This document shows, in pieces, positions 7,870 through 18,048 of a DNA stretch of 64,000 bases (its first letter is position 1; each line of letters begins with the position of its first letter). The notes under the pieces were generated by a model that was not told the origin of the DNA, searched no databases, and saw only the letters and a program-made list of their open reading frames with translations. Origin of the DNA: Chromatiales bacterium (lineage in GTDB: Bacteria > Pseudomonadota > Gammaproteobacteria > SpSt-1174); NCBI GenBank assembly GCA_014762505.1, contig JABURS010000043.1, forward strand, positions 1 through 64,000, given 5' to 3'. The position numbers were made by a program, and so were the translations under genes.

Positions 7870-7977
7870 GGTGTCCCTGCAAATCCCATTATGAATCAGG
7901 CGGCAAGCGCCGGATTGATAGTGGGATTTCGCCCTCGGCTGGAGAGTAGCCCTCCTTTACGGTTTCAGGAAAGCACC
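7870..7977 (-). ncRNA. Structured leader of ectABC, candidate riboswitch
   Basis: Read on the ectA strand, the RNA closes with an interrupted P1: GGUG (7974-7977) with CACC (7870-7873), and CCUG (7966-7969) with CAGG (7876-7879). Inside are a hairpin GGAG-GGCUACU-CUCC (7941-7955) and a long arm AAAUCCCA/UGGGAUUU (7922-7929 with 7881-7888) capped by AAUC-GGCG/CGCC-GAUU. Purine-rich single-stranded joints such as GAAACCGUAAA separate the stems, which is a riboswitch-like layout. It ends about 30 bases before the ectA start. My best guess is the Na+-I (DUF1646) class, which is known upstream of osmolyte genes, but I cannot confirm the consensus by eye. Confidence 0.65.
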
Positions 7978-7979
7978 AA

Positions 7980-7985
7980 AGTATA
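7980..7985 (-). promoter_or_regulatory. ectA: Candidate -10 element for ectABC
   Basis: TATACT on the minus strand differs from TATAAT by one base and would start transcription close to the 5' edge of the structured leader. The -35 region (TTGGCC, 18 bases upstream) is weak, so the exact start is uncertain. Confidence 0.4.
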
Positions 7986-8114
7986 CCACAGCCGGCCGGG
8001 GGCGGCCAACGTAACCTGCTGATCAATAAGGAAAACTGGCCGTGAGAGGTGGCGCAACCCCGCATGCGGCAAGGCTTTGCGGGGTGTTTCGGGGTATGGC
8101 GGCGGAGGCGGTGC

Positions 8115-8459
8115 TCAGTTGTCCGCGAGCCGGACGTCGGCCTGGCCGGTGTCGCGGTCGATGCAGAGCAGCACCTCGCAGTACTCGGTGTTCTCGTCCG
8201 TCGGCGTGGGGTCGTCGGCACAGGCGCAGCCGGCGGTGATGCTGGTGTAGAACAGGCCCGCCCGCACGACGATGGCCTCGTCGGTCGCCTGCGTGCCGAT
8301 GATCATCGCGCCGAGCCTGTCGTCGCGCGCGGCGTTGCCCGTGCGCAGGCCCTGTTGCAGGGGGAGTTCGTCCAGGCCGAGCCCCTCCAGGGCCTGCTTC
8401 AGCCGGGTGCCGAAGTCCGGGGTGCCATAGGCCGCCAGGGCGTGCGAGAGGTCGATCAT
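8115..8459 (-). CDS. Conserved hypothetical protein with Cys pair
   Basis: 114 residues, acidic and soluble, no signal peptide or membrane segment. The middle contains VVRAGLFYTSITAGCACADDP with a C-x-C pair, followed by NTEYCEVLLCIDRDTGQA. It looks like a small conserved proteobacterial family without assigned function. It stands alone upstream of the large GGDEF-EAL gene on the same strand, 55 bases apart in the direction of reading. Confidence 0.6.
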   Translation of the reverse strand: MIDLSHALAAYGTPDFGTRLKQALEGLGLDELPLQQGLRTGNAARDDRLGAMIIGTQATDEAIVVRAGLFYTSITAGCACADDPTPTDENTEYCEVLLCIDRDTGQADVRLADN

Positions 8460-8514
8460 CGGTGGTCTGCTGCCGGGGTCATGCCGGCAAGACTGGTGCG
8501 GCCGGGTACGACTG

Positions 8515-11500
8515 TCAATCCTGCGCCCATTCGCTGCTCAGCGCGGCACTGCTCTCGAGGAACTTCAGCAGGTCCTCCATCGGCATGGGGCGGGCGAAGT
8601 AATAGCCCTGGTACAGGTCGCAGCCCTGGCTGGCGAGAAAGTCCAGCTGCGGGCGGGTCTCGATGCCTTCGGCCACCACGGTCAGACCCAGGTGATGCGC
8701 CATGTTGATGATGCTCACGGTGATGGCGGCATCGTCCGGGTCGTTGTTGATCTCCTGGACGAAGGAGCGGTCGATCTTGATCTTGCCGATCGGCAGTGAC
8801 TTCAGGTAGCTGAGGCTGGAGAAGCCGGTGCCGAAGTCGTCGATGGCAACGCTCACACCCATCTCCCTGAGTTCGGTGAGGATGCGGATGGCGTGCTGGG
8901 CATCGTCCATCAGGATGCCTTCGGTGAGCTCCATTTCCAGGCGTTGTGCCGCGAGGCCGGTTTCCTTCAGGGTGCGACGCACGATGTCGAGGAAATTCGG
9001 GCGATGGAACTGCATGGGCGAGAGGTTGACCGCCATCTGGTAGTCGCCGCGCTGGTTGAGCATGGCGGCATCGATGCAGGCCTGGCGCAGGATCCAGTTG
9101 CTCAGCGGGATGATCTGGCCGGTGTGCTCGGCCAGCGGGATGAACTCCGCCGGCGACATGTAGCCATGCGTCGGATGCTGCCAGCGAACCAGGGCCTCGA
9201 AGCCGTGCAGGCGGCCATCGCCACGGCGCACGATCGGCTGGTAGTGCATCTCGAAGCGCTGACGGTCGATGGCGTCCTGCAGCTCGTTGCGCAGGGAGAC
9301 GCGACGGCTGAGCCGGGCGTTGATGTCGTCCGTATACCACTGATGCTGGTTATGGCCGAGCTGCTTGGCCTTGTACATGGCCATGTCGGCCTGCTGGATG
9401 AGGATGCCCGGGTCCTCCTCGCTGCCGTCGCTGGCGGTGACGCCGATGCTCGCGGTGATGAAGATCTCCTTCTCTCCCGCCCGGTAGGGTTTGGCCAGTG
9501 CGTCGAGGATACGCTCGATGACGCTCTCGGTATCGGTGGGCCTTTCCAGGTCGGGCAGCAGGGCCACGAACTCGTCGCCGCCGAAGCGGGCGACGGTGTC
9601 GCCGGGACGCAGCACGTCCGAGAGGCGCCGGCCGATCTCGACCAGCAGGCGGTCGCCCACGGCGTGGCCGAGGCTGTCGTTGATGGGCTTGAAGCCGTCC
9701 ATGTCGATGAACAGCAGGGCGAGGTAATGCCCGCTGCGCGAGGCGAGCTGGCATTGCTGGACCAGCCGGTCCTGGAACAGCGAGCGGTTGGGCAGCCCGG
9801 TGAGCACGTCGTGGCTGGCCTGGTAGGCCAGCTGGCTTTCCTGTTCGCGCTGTTCGGAGATGTCGTTCTGCACGCCGATGAAGTGCGTGGTGATGCCCTT
9901 GTCATTGCGCACCGGGGAGATGTGCAGGTCGTTCCAGAAGGGCGTGCCGTCCTTGCGGTAGTTGCGCAGCGTGACGTGTACTTCGCTGTGCTTGCGCAGG
10001 GCCTTGCGGATACGGTCCACCGATTTGCGCTCGGTGCCTATGCCCTGCAGGAAGCGGCAGTTCCTGCCCAGCGTCTCGGCCGAGCTGTAGCCGGTGATGC
10101 GCTCGAAGGCGGGGTTCACGTAGACGATGGGCATGTCGGGCTTGAGGGCATCGACGATCACCACCCCGTTGATGCTGGACTCGACACTGCGGCGCAGGAT
10201 CTCGAGCTGCTCCTGTTGCTGCTTGCGCTCGGTGATGTCCTTGGCGATGCCGTAGACGCCGACGATGCGATCATCGACGAATATCGGCAGGTTGGTGATA
10301 TCGAGGATGCGTGGCCGGCCGTCGATGGGCCGGGTGTGCAGCTCGTAGCGCTGGGGCCTGCCCTCGCAGGCCTGCCGGAAGTGTTGCAGCGTGGTCTCGA
10401 TGTCCTCGCTGCTGACGAGTTTGGCGAAGTGCTGGCCGATGACGTCGGCCTCGGACAGATTCAGCGCGTCGAACAGGGCCTGGTTGGCGCTGGTGAAGTG
10501 TCCCTCCAGATCGAAGGAATACACCAGGTCCGGGTTGTGCGCGAACAGCGAGCGATAGCGCTGTTCGCTCGCGGCCAGCTGCTTGCGGTCGCAATGCCGT
10601 TCGATGGCCAGGGCGACCAGGGCGCTGGTCTGTTCGATCAGGTAGCGCTCGCGTGCATCGGGCTCACCCGGTTGTTGCCGGTACACGGCGAAGGTGCCGA
10701 GCGCCTGGCCCTGGCTGTTGAGCAGGGGATAGGACCAGCAGGCCGCCAGGCCGGCGTCGGCGGCAATCTGCTGGAAGCCCTCCCAGCGCGGGTCGGTGGC
10801 GATCTCGGCGCAGATCACGGGCTGGCGTTGCCAGGCGGCGCTGCCGCAGGTGCCCTTGTCGGGCGCCATCGGGATGCGATGCGTGGCCGCCCGGTAGTCG
10901 GCCGGCAGGCTGGCGCCGGCGGCCAGGGTCAGGGTCTGCGCCTCGTCCTCGTCCACCAGCATCACGGAACACAGGGTGCCGGGCAGCTGCTGTTCGACCA
11001 GCTGGCAGGCGGCCTCCAGGGTCTGCGTGAGCGGCTGGCCCCGCAGCATCATGGCCTGGATGTCCTGGGTGCGGGCCAGGTAGTGCTGGGCGCCCTGCAG
11101 GGTGCGCTGGCGGTCGAGGGCCAGGCGGCTGACCTGGGTGGACATGATGAGCAGGAAGCTGAACATGAAGCCGATGAAGGCCATCAGCAGGCGCAGGCGC
11201 GCGGCCTCCAGCAGCTGTGTCCTGTCCTGCAGGTAGACGAGATGCAGGAGCCGGGGCCCGGCTGCCAGCGTCATCTCGCGCGAGGTGATCAGGAGCTGGC
11301 CCGCGTCGTCATCGACGGGGCTGGCCGACAACGGCTGGTCATCGGCCAGGGTCTCTACCCGGAAGGGCGCGGCCTCCAGCAGGTTGCGCGAGGCGAGCAG
11401 GGTGCTGATGTCGAAGACGCCGAGCAGGATGGCATCGTCGCTGCCGGGGATCTCCAGCGGCACGCGTATGAGGGCGACCACGGACGGGGCGACGTCCGCC

Positions 11501-12495
11501 AGGGCCGGCGGAACATACAGTTCGTGGCCATCGGCGGGGGTGGTCAGCCAGTCCTGGATGGCCGGTTGTTGCAGCAGCAGCGCCGGGGTGACCGGGTTGT
11601 CCTCCCGCGTGCGCTGCCAGGCGATCTGTCCCTGCCTTTCGAGCAGGGCGAGGGCCTCGATACTGTCGATGTCGCGCAGATAGGTCTCGACATCGCGCGT
11701 GCGCTGTTCCCCGTTGATGCCCTGCACCGCCCAGCGGTCGGCCATGCGCTGCAGCAACAGCAGGTGCTGGATGATCAGCTCCTCGGTATGCGCAGCGATG
11801 TTGGCCGCAAGCTGCGTGCCCTGTTCGCGCAGTTCGGCGTTGTGCTGCGCGCTCAGCTGGAACCAGAGTAGCGAGGTGAGCAGCACGCCCAGCACACCCA
11901 CCCCCATGGCCCCGGTCTGTAGCCGGCTGCGGGCGGCGCCGTCGCGGGTACGGATCAGCGCGATGGCCAGGCCGGTAGCGGCCGTGAAGAGGCTGGCCAT
12001 GGTGGCGGCCGGCGGGTGCAGGGCGAGCCATTGCGAGGTATCGGTCACCCAGTGGCTGGCGAGCAGCAGGCCGCCGACGAGGAACAGTACCCAGCCGACC
12101 GTCTGCCAGAGCCTGCGCGTGACGGACCCGCCCAGGCCGAGCAGGAGGAGCGTGCCGATCGAGCCGAAGACGACGGCCATGGGTGCCGAGACCTTCATCA
12201 GGCTGGCGCCGCTCCAGGCCGTCGGGTCCACCAGGCAATGGGAGGCGATCAACAGCAGCAGCAGGCCCGCCGTCATGCGCAGCCAGGCATGGCCCTGCTG
12301 GGTGGCGATCAGCCCCAGCCCGACCAGCAGGGCCGCCGCGGCCCCGGAGGGCGTGATCACGGCATGCAGCGGCAGCTGCGTGGCGGCCGTGAGGCCGTCG
12401 ATCAGGCCCAGGGCCCCGAGCGCCACCGTGGCCGCCATCACCACCAGCAGGTAGGACTGGCGCGCGATCTCGCGCAGTTCATGCGGGAGGGTCAT
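8515..12495 (-). CDS. Multi-sensor GGDEF-EAL protein (c-di-GMP cyclase/phosphodiesterase)
   Basis: 1326 residues, very large for the family. The N-terminus has about six to seven membrane helices (to residue about 215), then an extracytoplasmic sensor (about 220-425) and another helix (about 430-450). A GAF domain follows (about 475-630; CGSAAWQRQPVICAEIATDP), then two PAS domains (about 640-760 and 765-885; GIGTERKSVDRI). An intact GGDEF (RFGGDEFVALLP near 972) and an intact EAL domain (GFEALVRWQHP near 1100; IDDFGTGFSSLSYL) end the protein. Both catalytic motifs are present, so it may be bifunctional. The signal sensed is unknown. It is monocistronic. Confidence 0.9.
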   Translation of the reverse strand: MTLPHELREIARQSYLLVVMAATVALGALGLIDGLTAATQLPLHAVITPSGAAAALLVGLGLIATQQGHAWLRMTAGLLLLLIASHCLVDPTAWSGASLMKVSAPMAVVFGSIGTLLLLGLGGSVTRRLWQTVGWVLFLVGGLLLASHWVTDTSQWLALHPPAATMASLFTAATGLAIALIRTRDGAARSRLQTGAMGVGVLGVLLTSLLWFQLSAQHNAELREQGTQLAANIAAHTEELIIQHLLLLQRMADRWAVQGINGEQRTRDVETYLRDIDSIEALALLERQGQIAWQRTREDNPVTPALLLQQPAIQDWLTTPADGHELYVPPALADVAPSVVALIRVPLEIPGSDDAILLGVFDISTLLASRNLLEAAPFRVETLADDQPLSASPVDDDAGQLLITSREMTLAAGPRLLHLVYLQDRTQLLEAARLRLLMAFIGFMFSFLLIMSTQVSRLALDRQRTLQGAQHYLARTQDIQAMMLRGQPLTQTLEAACQLVEQQLPGTLCSVMLVDEDEAQTLTLAAGASLPADYRAATHRIPMAPDKGTCGSAAWQRQPVICAEIATDPRWEGFQQIAADAGLAACWSYPLLNSQGQALGTFAVYRQQPGEPDARERYLIEQTSALVALAIERHCDRKQLAASEQRYRSLFAHNPDLVYSFDLEGHFTSANQALFDALNLSEADVIGQHFAKLVSSEDIETTLQHFRQACEGRPQRYELHTRPIDGRPRILDITNLPIFVDDRIVGVYGIAKDITERKQQQEQLEILRRSVESSINGVVIVDALKPDMPIVYVNPAFERITGYSSAETLGRNCRFLQGIGTERKSVDRIRKALRKHSEVHVTLRNYRKDGTPFWNDLHISPVRNDKGITTHFIGVQNDISEQREQESQLAYQASHDVLTGLPNRSLFQDRLVQQCQLASRSGHYLALLFIDMDGFKPINDSLGHAVGDRLLVEIGRRLSDVLRPGDTVARFGGDEFVALLPDLERPTDTESVIERILDALAKPYRAGEKEIFITASIGVTASDGSEEDPGILIQQADMAMYKAKQLGHNQHQWYTDDINARLSRRVSLRNELQDAIDRQRFEMHYQPIVRRGDGRLHGFEALVRWQHPTHGYMSPAEFIPLAEHTGQIIPLSNWILRQACIDAAMLNQRGDYQMAVNLSPMQFHRPNFLDIVRRTLKETGLAAQRLEMELTEGILMDDAQHAIRILTELREMGVSVAIDDFGTGFSSLSYLKSLPIGKIKIDRSFVQEINNDPDDAAITVSIINMAHHLGLTVVAEGIETRPQLDFLASQGCDLYQGYYFARPMPMEDLLKFLESSAALSSEWAQD

Positions 12496-12876
12496 GGGCT
12501 GCCCTGCGGCAGGTGGCGAAGGCGCGTGGTGTCGGCGTAGCAGGAAGGTCGTGTCATGCGGGTCCGTGTGCGTGATTCTTTAGTATGGGATGCCGTCCGT
12601 TTCTGCGCCATTCCCGACTATAGCCCACGGTCTTTGCACTGATGGCCGGTAGCCGGCCCAGTGACGAGAAATGTTAAGCAGCGCATATCTTCCGCATTAT
12701 GCGGGTCTGTTCCGCGTGCGTTCCTGGGGCTTCCTGCCGTCCGTCTTCAAAAACCCACCTTCCGTCAGTCCGGCCGGTTCGGCGATAAAGACCATAAAAA
12801 AATCATGTGTTAATAACCACAAGAATAATAAAGGCATTACGCGATGCCACAACGCCACGCCAACGGAGTCCACTGC
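12496..12876. other. Intergenic region between divergent genes
   Basis: About 380 bases separating the divergent GGDEF-EAL and chemotaxis-receptor genes; it becomes AT-rich near 12780-12840. It must hold both promoters. GGCGATAA at about 12780 resembles a flagellar sigma-28 -10 box, but no matching -35 is seen at the right distance. No ORF or RNA structure is convincing. Confidence 0.4.
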
Positions 12877-14460
12877 ATGAAGAAGAACCTGCCCGTCACG
12901 GGGGTGGAGTACGTCTTCCCGCCCCACGCGAATATCCTGTCCACCACCGACCTCAAGGGGGCCGTAAGCTATGTCAACGACGACTTCGTCGAGGTCAGCG
13001 GCTTCGAGGAGGACGAGTTGCTCGGTCGCAACCACAACATCGTGCGCCACCCGGACATGCCGCCGGCCGCCTTCGCCGATCTGTGGTCGCACATGAAGTC
13101 GGGCCGGCCCTGGATGGGTCTGGTGAAGAACCGGCGCAAGAACGGCGATCACTACTGGGTTGATGCCTACGTCACGCCCATCAACGAGGGCGGGGAGGTG
13201 GTGGAGTACCAGTCCGTGCGCACTCTGCCCGACCGGCGTCACGTCGAACGGGCCGAGCGGCTCTATGCCCGGCTGATGCAGGGGCGTCCGCCGCGCTGGC
13301 TGAAGCGGCGCCCGCTGGGCATGCGCACGAAGTTCCTCGCCTTCGTCGCCGCCGCACTGATGCCGAGCATCGCCGTGGCCGTGGCCTCGCCCCTGCCGTT
13401 GCCCGTGGTGCTGGGGGCGGCCGGGCTGTCGCTGGCCGGGGCGGGTCTGATCGCGCATTACCTGATGACGCCGATCTGCCGGGCCATCGCGCAGACGCAG
13501 TCCCTGGTGGACAACAAGCTCATGCGCTGGGTGTACAGCGGCCGCCTGGACGAGGTCGGCCAGCTGAGCCTGGCCATCAAGATGATGAACTCGGAGGCCG
13601 GCGCCATCGTCGGCCGTATCGGCGATTCGGCGCGGGTGCTGGGCGAGGCGGTGGACGGCCTGGAGAAGGACGTGGCCCTGACCCGTGACGGCGTGCGCCA
13701 GCAGGACGAGCAGACCCAGCAGGTGGCGGCGGCCATGAACGAGATGGTGGCGAGTATCCAGGAGGTGACGCGCAACGCCTGCGAGGCGGCGGGTGCGGCC
13801 GACGAGGCCAGCCAGCGAGCGGATGCCGGGCGTGACGTGGTGGAGGCCACCATCGCGGAGATCCGTCACCTGGCCGACGACGTCGAGCAGGCGGCCAATG
13901 CCATGCAGGGGCTGGCCCGCGAGAGCGAGAACATCGGCGGAATCCTCGACGTGATCCGCGGGATCGCCGAGCAGACCAACCTGCTGGCGCTGAACGCCGC
14001 CATCGAGGCGGCCCGTGCCGGCGAGCAGGGTCGCGGCTTTGCCGTGGTGGCCGACGAGGTGCGTACCCTGGCCAGTCGCACCCAGGACTCCACCCAGCAG
14101 ATCCAGGGCATGATCGAGCGCCTGCAGCAGGGCACGGCAGATGCCGTGGCCGTGATGGAGCAGGGTCGCAGCCGTGCCCAGGGAACGGTCGGGCAGGTGG
14201 CCGAGGCCGGGGCCGCGCTGGCCGCCATCACCCAGGCCGTGAACCGCATCAACGACATGAACACCCAGATCGCCAGCGCCTCGGAACAGCAGACCGCCGT
14301 GGCCGAGGAGATCAATCGCAGCATCACGGCCATCAGCGGGATCGCCCGCAGCACGGCGGACTGCGTGCAGCATACCGCCGCCACGGCAGAGAAACTGGGT
14401 GACATGGCCCGGCGCATGCGCCTGCTCACCGAGGGGTTTCGCAAGCAGCGCCAGGGATAG
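12877..14460 (+). CDS. Aer-like PAS methyl-accepting chemotaxis protein
   Basis: 527 residues. The start at [20 protein letters not shown] was chosen for the GGAG upstream and the fit to the PAS domain. Residues about 1-120 are an Aer-type PAS domain ([40 protein letters not shown]), normally FAD-binding and redox/energy-sensing. Two closely spaced hydrophobic segments (about 150-200) anchor it with no periplasmic sensor. The C-terminus is a signalling coiled coil with the hairpin tip [20 protein letters not shown]. It should report energy or redox state to CheA. No che genes are nearby. Confidence 0.93.
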   Translation: MKKNLPVTGVEYVFPPHANILSTTDLKGAVSYVNDDFVEVSGFEEDELLGRNHNIVRHPDMPPAAFADLWSHMKSGRPWMGLVKNRRKNGDHYWVDAYVTPINEGGEVVEYQSVRTLPDRRHVERAERLYARLMQGRPPRWLKRRPLGMRTKFLAFVAAALMPSIAVAVASPLPLPVVLGAAGLSLAGAGLIAHYLMTPICRAIAQTQSLVDNKLMRWVYSGRLDEVGQLSLAIKMMNSEAGAIVGRIGDSARVLGEAVDGLEKDVALTRDGVRQQDEQTQQVAAAMNEMVASIQEVTRNACEAAGAADEASQRADAGRDVVEATIAEIRHLADDVEQAANAMQGLARESENIGGILDVIRGIAEQTNLLALNAAIEAARAGEQGRGFAVVADEVRTLASRTQDSTQQIQGMIERLQQGTADAVAVMEQGRSRAQGTVGQVAEAGAALAAITQAVNRINDMNTQIASASEQQTAVAEEINRSITAISGIARSTADCVQHTAATAEKLGDMARRMRLLTEGFRKQRQG

Positions 14461-14493
14461 ACGGTCAAGTATCGAGCGCCGGCCTGCCGGGCC

Positions 14494-17298
14494 TCAGCCC
14501 GCCAGCATGGCGCGATTGCGGCCCGCGTCCTTGGCCCGGTACAGGGCCCGGTCGGCCCTGCGCAACAGCTCGTCCAGGGTGTCGCCCTCGCGATAGCTCG
14601 CCACACCCAGGCTGATCGTAACCTGTTCCACCGGGGCAAAAGTGGTGTCGGCTATCGACCGGCGCAGGGTCTCGGCAAGCTGTAGTGCCCCCGGTTCGTC
14701 TGTCTCGGGCAGCAGGATCACGAATTCCTCGCCGCCCCAGCGTCCCGGCAGGTCGCTGTCACGCAGACGTTCGCTGAAGACGTTACCCAGCTGGCGCAGT
14801 ACGGCATCTCCAATGTCATGGCCATGGGCGTCGTTGATTGCCTTGAAGCCGTCGATGTCGAGCAGGGCCAGGCTAAAGGGCCGACCGTAGCGTTGCGCCC
14901 GGCCGATCTCCAGTTCGAGCAGCGACTCGAGCTTGCGACGGTTGTACAGGCCGGTGAGCAGGTCGTGCGTGGCCTGGTGTTCCAGTTCCTGCTCCAGGCG
15001 CTGGCGTGCCAGGGCCCCGCCGATCAGGTCGGCGGCCACCTGCAGCAGCTTGATGTCGGCGGCCGGCCAGAGGCGATCCGTTTCGACGGCCGCCAGTACC
15101 AGCACGGACTGCAGGCGGCCGTCGCGCAGGATCGGCAATGCCAGGATGGAACCGGTGCCGCCGGCACGCAGGAGATCGCGCTCCAGGGGGCGGATCGTCT
15201 CGCTGTCGGTCAGGATCACGGCCTCGCCGCGGTTCAGGGGGGCGAGATAGGGCATGGCCCCTTCGGCGGGCACCCGGAAGTCCGGTGCGCGCGGCGGGAT
15301 GCCCGGAGCACACCATTGTTCCCGCAGACGCAGGTCGGCTAGGGGGGTCAGCTCGAGCAGCACGCAGCGGCTGGCCTGCATGAAGGCGCCGATGCGCGCC
15401 ATGGCGCCAGCGATGGCGGTATCCGTCTCCCTGGCCTCGCCGGCCAGGAGTGCAAGGGAGATGCCGCGTACCAGTTCTTCCAGTGCCGTCTGGCGCTGCA
15501 GCAGCGTTTCGGTCTGTTTGCGCTCGATGGCCAGGCTGGCCAGATCCACGGCCACACGCAGGCGGTCGAGGTCATCCGGTCCCGGGGTGCGTGGTTCGCG
15601 GTGATAGATGGCGAAGGTGCCGAGTACCTGGCCACTGGTCGAGCAGATCGGTTCGGACCAGCAGGCGCGCAGGTTGGCCGCACGGGCCACGTCCTGGTAG
15701 CCGGCCCAGTTCGGGTGGCTGAGCACGTCTTCCACCACCACGCGCCGCCCGGTGGCGGCCGCCGCGCCGCAGGAGCCGACGTCCTCGCGCACCGGCAGAC
15801 CGTCGATGGCTGCTGTGTAGTCCGCCGGCAGGCTGGGGGCGGCACCGTGGTGCAGCTGGGTACCCTGTGGGTCGATCAGCAGGATGGAGCAGATGGATTC
15901 CGGGTCCTCGTCCTCGATGGAGCGCACGATGCGTCGCAGCAGGGCCTCGAGCGGCTCGTTGGCCACCAGGGCGGCGAGGATCTCGCTGCGGTGCTGGTCG
16001 CGCAGCTTGGCGAGCTTGCGGGCGGTGATGTCGATGGAGCTGGAGACGATGCGGGGCTCGCCGCCGATGGTGACCTGTTGCAGGAAGACGTCTTCCCAGA
16101 GCTGCTCCCCGTTGAGGCGGCGCGTGAGCCACTCGAAGCGCTGCGGCCCTTCCTCGCGCGTGCGGGCGAACCAGCGTTCGACGTCGGCCAGGGAGTAGGG
16201 CGGGCCGGCCCAGACCGATTCGTCCTCGAAGGCCGCAAGATTGAGTGCGTCGATGTCGGGCATGCCGTAGGTCTGCAGTGCACGCTGGTTGGCCTCCAGC
16301 ACCCGGGCCGTATACGGGTCGTGCACCATGACGGCCACGGCGGAGTTGTCGAACAGGGCGCGGAACTGGGCGCCGCGTTCGCGCAGCTCCCGGGTGCGCG
16401 CCAGCAGGTGCTGCTCCAGGCGTGCCCGCTGGGTCTGCAGTCCGCGCAGATGGGCGCCGAGAAAGAGCAGCATCAGCCCCAGCACCGTGGCCGCCACCAG
16501 CGGCAGGAGCCAGCGCGGGGCGACCTCGAACGTCTCGGTATGGGTCCAGCGATGGACGATGCGCGCCAGTTCCTCGGGTGGCAGGGCGGCGATGGCGCGG
16601 TCGATCTCGGCGAGCAGGGCGGCCTCTCCCTTGGGCACCGCGGCGACCAGCTGCTGGGCGTACAGCACCTCGATCACGTGGAAGGCGTCCGGTGTGGCTT
16701 GGCGGTCGAGCAGGTAGCGGCCCACGGGATAGTCGGCGGCGAAGGCCCTGACCTCGCCGGCCACGGCGGCCGCGACCAGGTCGGCGTTGTTGGGGTAGTC
16801 GTGCAACGACAGGTCCGGATACCGGCCCTGCAGGAACTCGCGCTCGTAACTGCCGGCGACCACGCCGACGGCCCCGATGCCCGGATCATCCAGCGTGGTG
16901 GGCCCGGTTTCGGTGGCGACGAAGACCACGGCCTCCATGGGCAGCAGCGGTCGCGAAAAATCCAGGAAGGCCGAGCGTTCGGGCGAGGGGAAGAGACCGC
17001 CATGCACCATGGCCCGGCCGTCGCGCAGCTGCTCGATGCTCTGTGGCCAGTCGGCCAGGCGGAACTCGACGGGACGCCCCAGCTCCTCGCCCAGCCGGCG
17101 CCACAGGTCCACCAGCAGGCCCTGGGGTTCGCCCTGCCGGTCGCGATAGGCCAGCGGGGGCCAGGCGTGGTCCTGGGAGATGACGAGGGGGGCGGGCCCT
17201 GGCGGGGCTTCGGCCAGCGCGCCGAGCGGTGCGAGCAGCAGGCCGGGCAGCAGCAGCGGCAGGAGCCGGGAGGCGAGGCGCGTGAGCAGGCGGATCAT
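14494..17298 (-). CDS. Periplasmic-binding-sensor diguanylate cyclase (SBP-PAS-GAF-GAF-GGDEF)
   Basis: 934 residues from MIRLLTRLASRLLP, the start of a signal sequence. A solute-binding type-3 domain follows (about 33-270; PLVISQDHAWPPLAYRDRQG, WPQSIEQLRDGRAMVHGGLF), a sensor for amino-acid-like ligands. Then come a membrane helix (about 280-298), PAS (about 325-450), two GAF domains (about 455-600 and 625-755) and GGDEF (RWGGEEFVILLPE near 855). The GGEEF motif is intact, so c-di-GMP synthesis is expected in response to an external ligand. The stop faces the chemotaxis receptor gene. Confidence 0.9.
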   Translation of the reverse strand: MIRLLTRLASRLLPLLLPGLLLAPLGALAEAPPGPAPLVISQDHAWPPLAYRDRQGEPQGLLVDLWRRLGEELGRPVEFRLADWPQSIEQLRDGRAMVHGGLFPSPERSAFLDFSRPLLPMEAVVFVATETGPTTLDDPGIGAVGVVAGSYEREFLQGRYPDLSLHDYPNNADLVAAAVAGEVRAFAADYPVGRYLLDRQATPDAFHVIEVLYAQQLVAAVPKGEAALLAEIDRAIAALPPEELARIVHRWTHTETFEVAPRWLLPLVAATVLGLMLLFLGAHLRGLQTQRARLEQHLLARTRELRERGAQFRALFDNSAVAVMVHDPYTARVLEANQRALQTYGMPDIDALNLAAFEDESVWAGPPYSLADVERWFARTREEGPQRFEWLTRRLNGEQLWEDVFLQQVTIGGEPRIVSSSIDITARKLAKLRDQHRSEILAALVANEPLEALLRRIVRSIEDEDPESICSILLIDPQGTQLHHGAAPSLPADYTAAIDGLPVREDVGSCGAAAATGRRVVVEDVLSHPNWAGYQDVARAANLRACWSEPICSTSGQVLGTFAIYHREPRTPGPDDLDRLRVAVDLASLAIERKQTETLLQRQTALEELVRGISLALLAGEARETDTAIAGAMARIGAFMQASRCVLLELTPLADLRLREQWCAPGIPPRAPDFRVPAEGAMPYLAPLNRGEAVILTDSETIRPLERDLLRAGGTGSILALPILRDGRLQSVLVLAAVETDRLWPAADIKLLQVAADLIGGALARQRLEQELEHQATHDLLTGLYNRRKLESLLELEIGRAQRYGRPFSLALLDIDGFKAINDAHGHDIGDAVLRQLGNVFSERLRDSDLPGRWGGEEFVILLPETDEPGALQLAETLRRSIADTTFAPVEQVTISLGVASYREGDTLDELLRRADRALYRAKDAGRNRAMLAG

Positions 17299-17361
17299 GC
17301 GACCGATTCTACGTCGCGGATGCCGGTCGGACCATGCTTTCAAGCAGGTACTTGATTGAGG

Positions 17362-18048
17362 TCAGAGATCGAGTTCGGCCACCAGCGGCAGGTGGTCGGA
17401 GGCGACGCGCGCGGCGGGGCTGTCGTGCACGTGGATGGCGTCGATGACCTCCAGGGGCTTCACCCACAGGCGGTCCAGGGCGAACCAGGGGCGGTGGGCC
17501 GGGAAGGTGGCGGGGGCCGGCAGGCGGCCGAAGACGCGCCGCAGCCAGCGCAGCGGCCGGCCCCAGAGGAACCACTCGTTGAGGTCGCCGAGCAGGATGC
17601 GCACCTCGGCATCGTCGGCCTCGAGCAGCGGCAGCAGTTGCCGGATCTGGGCGCGGCGCTCGCCGGGCCGCAGGCCGAGGTGGGTGGCGACGAGGCGGAG
17701 GTCGACCTGGTTGTGGGTGAGGGCGAGCTCGATGGCGCCGCGCGGTTCACGCCCTGGCACGCTGAGGTCGTGACGGCTGATGCCGGCCACCGGCAGGCGG
17801 GTGAGCACGGCATTGCCGTAGTGGCCGCGCGCGTCGGTGAAGGTGACACCATCGATGGCGTGTGCACCCAGTGCCTCGGCCAGGGTGTCGAGCAGGTGGC
17901 CCGGGGTGTCGGCATGAAAGCCCACCTCCTGCAGGGCCACGATGTCGGCATCGATCTCCCGCAGCACGCGGGCGATGCGCAGGGCATCCTCCCGGCCATC
18001 GCGGCCGATGGCGCGATGGATGTTGTAGCTCGCGATGCGCAGGCTCAT
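17362..18048 (-). CDS. Endonuclease/exonuclease/phosphatase-family hydrolase
   Basis: 228 residues of the EEP fold. Visible motifs are LRIASYNIHRAIG (metal-site Asn), DADIVALQEVGF (catalytic Glu), ILLGDLNEWF (Asp/Asn pair) and a final ASDHLPLVAELDL (the SDHLP motif). It lacks a signal peptide. Its start overlaps the end of the upstream phospholipase D-VTT gene by four bases, so the two are translationally coupled. This EEP/PLD pairing suggests a lipid or phosphodiester substrate, but DNA is not excluded. Confidence 0.85.
   Translation of the reverse strand: MSLRIASYNIHRAIGRDGREDALRIARVLREIDADIVALQEVGFHADTPGHLLDTLAEALGAHAIDGVTFTDARGHYGNAVLTRLPVAGISRHDLSVPGREPRGAIELALTHNQVDLRLVATHLGLRPGERRAQIRQLLPLLEADDAEVRILLGDLNEWFLWGRPLRWLRRVFGRLPAPATFPAHRPWFALDRLWVKPLEVIDAIHVHDSPAARVASDHLPLVAELDL

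Noticed and set aside
8893-11871. A 992-codon plus-strand open frame opposite the large GGDEF-EAL gene
   Set aside because: It is the antisense shadow of a GC-rich gene; its translation is low-complexity and matches no family, whereas the minus strand has clear domains.
12770-12876. Sigma-28 flagellar promoter for the chemotaxis receptor
   Set aside because: Only a GGCGATAA box resembling the -10 is seen; no TAAAG-like -35 at 15 bases.
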